Of a stretch of 9,612 nt of DNA, positions 1 through 5,652 are shown one piece after another. The notes below the pieces were generated by a model. The model saw only the letters and a list, made by a program, of their open reading frames with translations. It had not been told where the DNA came from and made no database searches. Each line of letters begins with the position of its first letter. The stretch's first letter is position 1. A program made the translations under genes and the position numbers. Source of the stretch: Bacillota bacterium (GTDB taxonomy: Bacteria > Bacillota > Clostridia > Peptostreptococcales > Anaerovoracaceae); the NCBI GenBank assembly GCA_021443825.1, contig JABUTE010000067.1, positions 1-9,612 of the forward strand, read 5' to 3'.

Positions 1-66
1 TTGGGCAAGGGCCTTCGGCGGCCGGCGGCAGTGCACCCTGCGTGTCTATTGCATGACCGGCAAATC

Positions 67-96
67 TTGCATGCTGTGTTTTGGCGGTGCTATAAT
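67..96 (+). promoter_or_regulatory. Predicted sigma-A type promoter for the glycosylase gene
   Basis: The -10 box TATAAT at 91-96 is a perfect consensus and is preceded by TG at 88-89, giving a full extended -10 (TGCTATAAT). A weak -35 (TTGCAT, 67-72) lies 18 bases upstream. Transcription would start near position 103, leaving a leader of about 80 bases before the ATG at 187. An extended -10 often compensates for a poor -35 in Gram-positive promoters. The -35 overlaps the second of two TTGCATG copies (49-55 and 67-73), a possible repressor or activator site. Promoter identity rests on motif match only. Confidence 0.65.
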
Positions 97-186
97 CGTT
101 CGTACCGAGGATCGGGCGTCGTCCTGCGCTTTGCATCCGGTCGATCGTTTATAGACGATAAAGCATGATTTTTCAAAGGAGACCCT

Positions 187-699
187 ATGGCAGACTACCG
201 GCATATCGTTCATCCCTTTCCGCCTTTGTACGACGAAAATTCCAGGATCCTGATTCTGGGCAGCTTTCCTTCCGTCAAGTCGAGAGAGCAGAATTTCTTC
301 TACGGACATCCTCAAAACCGCTTCTGGAAGGTGGTGGCCGCCGTGTTTGACGACATAGTTCCGGCCTCCATCGAAGAAAAAAAAGCCTTTCTGCACCGGC
401 ATCATATCGCCCTGTGGGACTCCATCGCCGAATGCGATATCAAAGGCTCCAGCGACAGCAGCATCCGCAATGCGGTGCCGACCGACCTGCGGCAGATCCT
501 GCAGGGTTCGCAGGTGAAGCGCATCTTCTGCAACGGAAAAGCCTCCGGCACCTGCTACGAAAAATACCAGCAGCCGCTGCTGGGTATCCCGGCGGTTACG
601 CTTCCCTCCACCAGCCCGGCCAACGCAGCCTTTACCATGGAAAAGCTGATCGACGCCTGGTCGGCCGCCATAAAAGGGGAGGCGTCAGAAATCCGGTAG
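187..699 (+). CDS. Family 6 uracil-DNA-glycosylase-superfamily protein (hypoxanthine/deoxyinosine-DNA glycosylase type)
   Basis: This 170-residue cytosolic base-excision repair enzyme is expected to remove a deaminated base from DNA by cutting the N-glycosidic bond, leaving an abasic site. Motif 1 is GSFPS (residues 25-29), replacing the GINPG of MUG/TDG enzymes. It is followed by YGHPQNRFW (39-47), whose Asn44 is my candidate for the catalytic or water-positioning asparagine. IALWDSI (74-80) and LPSTSPANA (139-147) fit the remaining superfamily motifs, the latter forming the DNA-intercalation loop. Length and motif pattern match the hypoxanthine-DNA glycosylase group described from Methanosarcina and common in anaerobic bacteria. 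The start is well supported: AAAGGAG at 175-181 lies 5 bases before the ATG. The gene stands alone, with its own promoter and a terminator at 793-837. Superfamily membership is clear. Preference for inosine over uracil is inferred from the family. Confidence 0.87.
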   Translation: MADYRHIVHPFPPLYDENSRILILGSFPSVKSREQNFFYGHPQNRFWKVVAAVFDDIVPASIEEKKAFLHRHHIALWDSIAECDIKGSSDSSIRNAVPTDLRQILQGSQVKRIFCNGKASGTCYEKYQQPLLGIPAVTLPSTSPANAAFTMEKLIDAWSAAIKGEASEIR

Positions 700-792
700 G
701 GGAACATTGCTCGGCAGAAAGCGAAATGCCTGCAGCCCGCCGAAGCTGCCGATCCTTAGAATCGCGATCTCCCCCGGCACCAACAAGAATAC

Positions 793-837
793 AAAACCGC
801 CGCAAGCATTGAATATCCAATGCCTGCGGCGGTTTTT
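793..837. terminator. Bidirectional intrinsic terminator between convergent genes
   Basis: The outer stem pairs CCGCCGCA (797-804) with TGCGGCGG (825-832). After one A/C mismatch, GCATTG (806-811) pairs with CAATGC (818-823) around a 6-base loop. On the plus strand TTTTT (833-837) follows the stem. On the minus strand AAAA at 793-796 reads as TTTT. The element lies between the end of the glycosylase gene (699) and the end of lrgB (866), which face each other, so one hairpin can end both transcripts. The 93 bases between 700 and 792 hold nothing else that I recognise. Confidence 0.9.
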
Positions 838-865
838 ATATTGTCGGTGCTATTGGGCCGGCCGT

Positions 866-1561
866 CTACAGCAGGCCTGCGTAGAACATGGCAAACAGCA
901 CGGTCAGAATGCCCGAAATGGCGATGGAAAGGCTGCTCATGGCGCCTTCCACCTCGCCCAACTCCATGGCCCGGCTGGTGCCGATGGCATGAGAGGACGA
1001 ACCGATGGCGATTCCCTTTGCGACCGGCTCTGTGATCTTAAACAGCTTGAGAACTGTCTCTGCCATCACATTGCCCAGGATGCCCGTGATAATGATCACC
1101 GCCACGGTGATAGCCACATGGCCGCCGTATTCCTGCGAAACACCCATGCCGATGGCCGTGGTGATGGATTTGGGCAGGAAGGTAACATAGTCGGCATGGT
1201 CAAACCCGAACAGAAAAGAGAGCCCCAGCACCGAGGTCATGCTGGTCAGAACACCGGAAAGGATGCCGGCGAAAATGGCTTTGTAGTTCTTTTTCAGCGC
1301 CTCGAGCTGCTCGTACAGAGGAATCGCAAGGCAGACGGTGGCCGGAGTCAGCAGATTGCTCACATATTTGGCGCTGCTGTTATAGGTCTCGTAGGGGACC
1401 TTTGCCACCAGAAGAAAGGCCATTGTCAGGATGATGCCGATGAGCAGGGGATTAAACAGGGCCGACTTGAACCGCTTCTTGATCTGCATGCCGATGAAAT
1501 AGCTGCCGAGGGTGAGAAAGATGCCTGCGTAGGCGGAGGCTTCAAAAAACGATCTAATCAT
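866..1561 (-). CDS. lrgB: LrgB/CidB family membrane protein
   Basis: This 231-residue polytopic inner-membrane protein is the LrgB partner of the LrgA/LrgB pair. Family signatures are NPLLIGIIL (37-45), LLTPATVCLAIPLYEQ (70-85), LPKSITTAIGM (129-139), and a C-terminal block with GSSSHAIGTSRAMELGE (187-203) followed by EGAMSSLSIAISG (205-217). Hydrophobic segments cover most of the chain, and the length is typical. The pair was first described as an antiholin-like regulator of murein hydrolase activity. In Bacillus subtilis and Streptococcus mutans, relatives act in pyruvate transport, and the plant relative PLGG1 carries glycolate and glycerate. The start ATG lies inside the last codons of lrgA (8-base overlap), with GGAGG (1570-1574) 8 bases upstream, so the two are translated as a unit. 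Transcription ends at the shared hairpin at 793-837. No LytS/LytR regulator gene is in the window, so the substrate cannot be inferred from context. Confidence 0.93.
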   Translation of the reverse strand: MIRSFFEASAYAGIFLTLGSYFIGMQIKKRFKSALFNPLLIGIILTMAFLLVAKVPYETYNSSAKYVSNLLTPATVCLAIPLYEQLEALKKNYKAIFAGILSGVLTSMTSVLGLSFLFGFDHADYVTFLPKSITTAIGMGVSQEYGGHVAITVAVIIITGILGNVMAETVLKLFKITEPVAKGIAIGSSSHAIGTSRAMELGEVEGAMSSLSIAISGILTVLFAMFYAGLL

Positions 1562-1910
1562 GCTTTTTTCCTCCTCTCATAACGGCCTGGGTCACGGTTC
1601 CCACGATCACCATCACCAGAACCGTGGTGATCACGGTGATGAGGGCATAGGCGACGCCGTTGGCTTTCAGCAAGGGAGCCGCGTCGATGAGACCGGCCGC
1701 TGCGGGAATAAACATGACCGGCATGACCGCCACCAGCCATTTGCCCGTATCCTTAACACTGCTTAAAGGAATGAGCCCTGTATACAGACCGGCAAACATC
1801 AGAAGCATGCCGTAAATGCTGGCGGGCACGGTAAGGGGAATCAGCTCATGCAGGAGCTCTCCCAAAGTCGAGATGCCCATGATGATCAGAAATTGCTTCA
1901 GATAATTCAT
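1554..1910 (-). CDS. lrgA: LrgA/CidA family holin-like membrane protein
   Basis: This small 118-residue membrane protein has about four hydrophobic segments (roughly 5-25, 27-46, 58-78 and 86-110) and a short charged tail (RGGKKHD). The family signature is visible as VPASIYGMLLMFAGL (28-42), matching the usual IPGSVIGLLLLF pattern, and as MPVMFIPAAAGLID (63-76). It is expected to act with LrgB as a membrane complex in control of autolysis or in transport of pyruvate or similar small acids. The start is supported by GGAGG at 1918-1922, 7 bases before the ATG. The stop codon lies past the lrgB ATG, giving an 8-base overlap typical of translational coupling. No good promoter is visible in the 162 bases upstream, so it may be co-transcribed with the MATE gene. 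CidA and LrgA cannot be told apart with certainty from sequence alone. Confidence 0.92.
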   Translation of the reverse strand: MNYLKQFLIIMGISTLGELLHELIPLTVPASIYGMLLMFAGLYTGLIPLSSVKDTGKWLVAVMPVMFIPAAAGLIDAAPLLKANGVAYALITVITTVLVMVIVGTVTQAVMRGGKKHD

Positions 1911-2072
1911 TCACAAACCTCCATTCGTTTTTCGGCGGAACAAGGGCCTTTCACAGCAAGCGCTCTGCCTGCCGGATCAGGGGCCTTCACAAAGCCGCGT
2001 TCGCTTCGGCACTCCGGCCCGGCGCCCATAGAGCAAGCGATCCTCCGGCCGGTCCACCCGAAAGCCATCCTG

Positions 2073-3428
2073 CTACTCCCGCATGTCTTTGGGGTGGAGC
2101 CAGTTGCCCTTAAAGGCATAGATGACCAGAAACAGGGTGCTCAGCGACCAGGTGATGGGGAATACGGCGATGACCAGCTCGATGGAATGATAGATGGGCA
2201 CCAGCACCGACAGGATAAAGATGCGCAGCACGCACCAAAAGCCAACGAACGCGATCATGGTGACCATGGGCTTTCCGGCGCCCCGCATAACTCCGGCCAG
2301 CGCGTGAGTCGCAGCCAGGGCGAAATAGAAGCCCGCCACGATGCGGATGCGCATCATGCCGTAGGCAACAGCCTCCGGCTCCTTGGTAAACAGACGGATC
2401 AAAGACGAGCCGAACAGCACCATGACGATGCCTCCGGCAACGGCAATGGCGATGGCGCTGAGGGTTCCGTAGATGGCGCCCTTCTTGGCCCGCTCCGACT
2501 GTTCAGCCCCCAGATTCTGACTGGTAAACGTGGCCAGCGCCGTGCTCAGCGACGTGGTGGGCATGGTCATGAAGCCCTCGATCTTGGAAACAGCACCCAA
2601 ACCGCCCATGGCCATATCGCCGAACACGTTGATATTGGCCTGCAGCATGGTATTGGCAAACGATGTGACCGCATTCTGCAGCGCCGCCGGCGTTCCGTAC
2701 TTAAAGATCAGCTTTAAAATATCGCCGTCAAAGCGCAGGGTGCGCAGATCCACCCGATAGACCTCCTCGGTGGTAAACAGACGCTTCATGCACAGGATGG
2801 CGCTGACGAACTGGGCGATGATGGTGGCAAGAGCCGCCCCCTCCACGCCCATTCCGAAACCGCGAATGAACAGAATATCGAGAACCACATTAAAGCACGA
2901 CGAAAAGATCAGATAATACAGGGGATGACGGCTGTCTCCCACCGCCTGCATCAGACCGGTGCAGCCGTTATAGACCGCAAGGCCCAGGCCCCCTGCAAAA
3001 TAGATCTTCAGATAGACCTCCGACTGGGCCATTACGTTTTCCGGCGTATTCATCAGCCGTATGATCAGCGGACTCAGCAGCACGCCGGCTGCCGTAATGA
3101 TCAGCCCCGAGACCACCGACAAAAGAATGTGGGTCGCCACCGCCTTTTCCAGCCGTTCCCGGTTGCCGGAGCCGAAATAACGGGCGATGATCACGCCGGA
3201 GCCTTGGGAAAAGCCGCCGAAAAGACCGATCAGAAGCCACACCACCGTGCCCACCGAGGTAACGGCTGCCAGCGAGGTGTTGCCCAGGTAGTTGCCCACG
3301 ATCAGGGCATCGGCCGTGTTATACAGCTGCTGAAAGATGTTGCCCAGCAGAATGGGCATGGAAAACCGGAACAGCGCTTTTGCGATGGAGCCCTCGGTCA
3401 TCAGGGTCGCGCTTTTTTTCTTATCCAT
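2073..3428 (-). CDS. MATE family efflux transporter
   Basis: This 451-residue polytopic membrane protein of the multidrug and toxic compound extrusion family should use a Na+ or H+ gradient to export cationic drugs or metabolites. The N-half carries the family hallmark with FSMPILLGN (22-30) and FQQLYNTADALIVGNYLG (32-49). QAVGDSRHP (161-169) closes the first repeat, and the second repeat contains MRGAGKPM (381-388). About 12 hydrophobic segments span the length, which is normal for the family. I chose the ATG at 3428 over the upstream in-frame ATG at 3467. The upstream codon lies inside a transcription terminator hairpin, whereas the ATG at 3428 has AAAGGA (3435-3440) 6 bases before it and begins MDKKKSATLMTEG, a usual MATE N-terminus. 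The substrate is unknown. No regulator is adjacent, and whether it shares a transcript with lrgAB downstream is open. Confidence 0.95.
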   Translation of the reverse strand: MDKKKSATLMTEGSIAKALFRFSMPILLGNIFQQLYNTADALIVGNYLGNTSLAAVTSVGTVVWLLIGLFGGFSQGSGVIIARYFGSGNRERLEKAVATHILLSVVSGLIITAAGVLLSPLIIRLMNTPENVMAQSEVYLKIYFAGGLGLAVYNGCTGLMQAVGDSRHPLYYLIFSSCFNVVLDILFIRGFGMGVEGAALATIIAQFVSAILCMKRLFTTEEVYRVDLRTLRFDGDILKLIFKYGTPAALQNAVTSFANTMLQANINVFGDMAMGGLGAVSKIEGFMTMPTTSLSTALATFTSQNLGAEQSERAKKGAIYGTLSAIAIAVAGGIVMVLFGSSLIRLFTKEPEAVAYGMMRIRIVAGFYFALAATHALAGVMRGAGKPMVTMIAFVGFWCVLRIFILSVLVPIYHSIELVIAVFPITWSLSTLFLVIYAFKGNWLHPKDMRE

Positions 3429-3434
3429 GGGGTC

Positions 3435-3440
3435 TTCCTT
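3435..3440 (-). promoter_or_regulatory. Ribosome binding site that fixes the MATE start
   Basis: Read on the minus strand this is AAAGGA (followed by AG), 6 bases before the ATG at 3428. It selects this ATG over the in-frame ATG at 3467, which falls within the upstream terminator stem and has no comparable site. Confidence 0.75.
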
Positions 3441-3455
3441 TCCGTAATACAGTGG

Positions 3456-3492
3456 AAAAGAGAGCATTCCCGTTTGCGGATGCTCTCTTTTT
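3456..3492 (-). terminator. Intrinsic terminator at the end of the gyrB-gyrA-trpS-ddl unit
   Basis: AAAAGAGAGCAT (3456-3467) pairs perfectly over 12 bases with ATGCTCTCTTTT (3480-3491), extended by a G/T and a C/G pair around a loop at 3470-3477. Read on the minus strand, the GC-containing stem is followed by TTTT and then CC, about 23 bases after the ddl stop codon. The plus strand has a T5 run too (3488-3492), but no plus-strand gene ends here. The hairpin ends only about 27 bases before the MATE start codon. Confidence 0.88.
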
Positions 3493-3514
3493 GTTCATCG
3501 ATTCATTTGCAAGA

Positions 3515-4645
3515 TCAGATCTTCAGCGTCGACCGCTCTTTAAAGCGCTCCAGCCCCAGCTCTACGATCTTGTCGATCAGCTCGGCATAGGTAAAGCCGT
3601 AGGCCTGGGCCAGCATGGGAAACATGCTGATGGAAGTAAAGCCGGGCAGGGTGTTGATCTCGTTGAGCAGAAAGTTTCCTTCTTCATCGAGGAAAAAGTC
3701 GACTCTGGCAAAGCCCTCGCAGCCCAGCACCGAATAAGCCCTTTCCGCAAGAGAACGGATGCGGCTCATCTTGTCGGGGCTCAGCTTGGCGCCGACGATG
3801 GTCTGGCTTTGGGCATTGTTATACTTGGCATCGTAGCTGTAAAAGGTCTCGGCTGCCTTGATCTCTCCCACCTCGCAGGCGAATACGTGGCGGTTGCCCA
3901 TCACGGCTACCTCCAGCTCTCTTCCCTGCACGCCCTGCTCTACCACGATGCGGCTGTCGTAGCTTGCGGCCAGCTGCAGCGCAGCCTGCAGATCTTCCGG
4001 CCGATCTACCTTGGAAATGCCCACGGAGGAGCCCATGTTGGCCGGCTTTACGAACAGGGGATAGCGCAGCTTTTCGTTGATCTCGGAAAGCTTCTCGCTC
4101 AGCCGGTCATGAACGCGGCTGGCATAGGGCGAATTGGGAACCACCGTCTCCATGCCGGTCAGATCGGCTGCCGTCAGGGTCACATACGGGGTCTGGGGAA
4201 TACCGCAGGCATCGCAGATCTGCTTTGCAAAGCATTTATCCATGCAAAGGGCCGAGCCGGTGATACCGCAGCCCGCATAGGGAATATCGGCCAGCTGCAA
4301 AAGGCCCTGAATGGAGCCATCCTCCGCATTTTGCCCATGCATCACGGGAAAAATAAAGTCGACCATGTCTTTCAGCTGCCGGCTGCCGGTGCCGAAAACG
4401 CAAAAGCCGTATTTCACAGGATCTTCTGCCAGCGCCTTTTCGGCCAGCTGCTGCCAGCTGCCGTCGGCCAGATGCTTTACATCGCCGTCGTAGAGCAACC
4501 AGCGGCCCTCTTTGGTGATGCCGATCATAACGATGTCATATTTGGTCTTATCTGCGTTCTCGATAACTGCGGTGGCAGAACGAAGAGATACTTCGTGTTC
4601 GCTGGACTTTCCTCCGAAGAGGATGCCGAGACGGAATTTACTCAT
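3515..4645 (-). CDS. ddl: D-alanine--D-alanine ligase
   Basis: This cytosolic ATP-grasp enzyme joins two D-alanines for the peptidoglycan stem peptide. Its 376 residues are normal for Gram-positive Ddl. The N-terminal domain has FGGKSSEHEVSL (10-21). The HGxxGEDG loop is present as HGQNAEDG (103-110), with Ala107 at a usual glycine. SALCMDK (131-137) precedes the ATP-grasp core, with FVKPANMGSSVG (198-209). Metal-binding residues lie in ARVDFF (313-318) and NEINTLPGFTS (328-338). The omega loop FYSYDAKY (268-275) keeps Tyr271 at the position that marks D-Ala as acceptor in DdlB. The His (VanA-type) and Phe (D-Lac or D-Ser types) variants are absent, so I infer normal vancomycin-sensitive precursors. 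It follows trpS by 15 bases. Its AAGGAG (4657-4662) overlaps the trpS stop and lies 11 bases from the ATG, a rather long spacing. A terminator follows the stop. Confidence 0.97.
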   Translation of the reverse strand: MSKFRLGILFGGKSSEHEVSLRSATAVIENADKTKYDIVMIGITKEGRWLLYDGDVKHLADGSWQQLAEKALAEDPVKYGFCVFGTGSRQLKDMVDFIFPVMHGQNAEDGSIQGLLQLADIPYAGCGITGSALCMDKCFAKQICDACGIPQTPYVTLTAADLTGMETVVPNSPYASRVHDRLSEKLSEINEKLRYPLFVKPANMGSSVGISKVDRPEDLQAALQLAASYDSRIVVEQGVQGRELEVAVMGNRHVFACEVGEIKAAETFYSYDAKYNNAQSQTIVGAKLSPDKMSRIRSLAERAYSVLGCEGFARVDFFLDEEGNFLLNEINTLPGFTSISMFPMLAQAYGFTYAELIDKIVELGLERFKERSTLKI

Positions 4646-4656
4646 AAGCTGCGGAT

Positions 4657-4663
4657 CTCCTTA
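4657..4663 (-). promoter_or_regulatory. ddl ribosome binding site merged with the trpS stop codon
   Basis: On the minus strand the sequence reads TAAGGAG: the trpS stop TAA supplies the first bases of the AAGGAG site for ddl. Ribosomes finishing trpS therefore sit on the ddl initiation region, which favours coupled translation. The spacing to the ddl ATG is 11 bases, longer than at the other starts here. Confidence 0.75.
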
Positions 4664-5650
4664 TCTGCCGATGCCCAGACCGAACCGGTCTCTGACACGC
4701 TTCATGGTCTTCTGCGCAATGGCATCGGCTCTTGCCGCGCCGTCGTGCAGGTCGTCGATCAGCTGCTGCGACTGACGGATATCCTGATAGCGCTCCTGAA
4801 TGGGCGTCAGGGCATTGACGGTGACCTCGACAAGATCCTTCTTGAAATCGCCGTAGCCGTGGCCGGCATACAGGCCTTCCAGCTCTTCGATGGTCTTTCC
4901 GGTGAGGGCGCTGTAGATATTCATCAGGTTGCTGATGCCGGGCTTGTTTTCGGTATCAAAGCGCACGCAGCCCTCCGAGTCGGTGGTGGCGCTCATGATG
5001 GCCTTCTTGATCTTACCCGGAGGATCCAGCAGCGAGATGCGGCTCTTTTCGTTGGGCGCCGACTTGCTCATCTTGGCGGTGGGATCATCCAGCGCCATGA
5101 TCCTGGCGCCGGCCTTCATAAACCGTCCGTCGGGAACCACGAAGGTATCCTTGCCGTACTTGCTGTTGACACGAATGGCCAAATCTCTGGTCAGCTCGAT
5201 GTGCTGCTTCTGGTCGTTGCCCACGGGAACGATGTCTGTATCATAGAGCAGAATATCGGCTGCCATCAGCACCGGGTAGGTGAGAAGTCCGGCGCCCACC
5301 GATTCCTTTCCCTGGGATTTGGCCTTGAACTGGGTCATGCGAAACAGCTCGCCGGTGTTGGCGGCGCAGCAGAGGATCCATCCCAGCTCTGCGTGGGCCG
5401 ACACCTCGGACTGCACGAAGACGATGGCCTTTTTGGGGTCCAGGCCGATGGCCATATATAACGCGGCAACATCCAGCACGTGCTCGCGCAGCGCCTTGGG
5501 GTCCTGCGGAACCGTGATGGCGTGCTCGTCGACGATGCAATACAGAGCTTCGTTTTCGTTCTGAAGCTCCACAAACTGGGTCAGCGCGCCCAGATAATTA
5601 CCCAGATGGATATTTCCGGTAGGCTGAACGCCTGAAAATACTCGTTTCAT
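4661..5650 (-). CDS. trpS: Tryptophan--tRNA ligase
   Basis: This class I aminoacyl-tRNA synthetase charges tRNA-Trp with tryptophan using ATP in the cytosol, normally as a homodimer. The 329-residue length matches the bacterial form. The HIGH-type ATP motif is HLGN (15-18), within SGVQPTGNIHLGNYLG. KMSKS stands at 193-197. PVLMAADILLY (126-136) contains Asp132, which aligns with the indole-binding aspartate of Geobacillus TrpRS. VGNDQKQHIELTRD (143-156) is the conserved active-site segment. The C-terminal helical region ends in a basic stretch (KTMKRVRDRFG). The start has AGGAG (5659-5663) 8 bases upstream, lying within the end of gyrA. Only 2 bases separate the gyrA stop from this ATG, so it is clearly part of the same unit. 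I see no T-box leader, and none would fit in this internal position, so tryptophan-responsive control of this copy is unlikely from what is visible. Confidence 0.98.
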   Translation of the reverse strand: MKRVFSGVQPTGNIHLGNYLGALTQFVELQNENEALYCIVDEHAITVPQDPKALREHVLDVAALYMAIGLDPKKAIVFVQSEVSAHAELGWILCCAANTGELFRMTQFKAKSQGKESVGAGLLTYPVLMAADILLYDTDIVPVGNDQKQHIELTRDLAIRVNSKYGKDTFVVPDGRFMKAGARIMALDDPTAKMSKSAPNEKSRISLLDPPGKIKKAIMSATTDSEGCVRFDTENKPGISNLMNIYSALTGKTIEELEGLYAGHGYGDFKKDLVEVTVNALTPIQERYQDIRQSQQLIDDLHDGAARADAIAQKTMKRVRDRFGLGIGR

Positions 5651-5652
5651 TT

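Noticed and set aside
1..60. End of an upstream gene at the left edge (an open frame ends in TGA at 53-55)
   Set aside because: Only 17 codons are visible, with no recognisable family sequence, and other frames are open as well, so no call is possible.
144..159. Small hairpin ATCGT...ACGAT in the glycosylase leader as a riboswitch or attenuator
   Set aside because: It is only 5 base pairs with a 6-base loop, no further structure and no T-run; too weak to call.
707..1582. Plus-strand open frame opposite lrgB
   Set aside because: It runs straight through the terminator hairpin, is antisense to a clear LrgB gene, and its translation is His/Gln/Gly-rich without family features.
3429..3467. N-terminal extension of the MATE protein from the ATG at 3467 (MLSFPLYYGKEDP)
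   Set aside because: This ATG lies in the terminator stem without a ribosome binding site, while the ATG at 3428 has a good one and gives a normal MATE N-terminus.
3515..4645. Van-type (vancomycin resistance) ligase instead of housekeeping Ddl
   Set aside because: Omega-loop Tyr271 marks a D-Ala-D-Ala enzyme, there are no vanH/vanX/vanT-like neighbours, and the gene sits in a housekeeping unit.
3380..5461. Very long plus-strand open frame (about 690 codons) opposite ddl and trpS
   Set aside because: It lies antisense to two unmistakable genes, has no family resemblance, and arises from the codon bias of the minus-strand genes, which rarely produce stops in this antisense frame.
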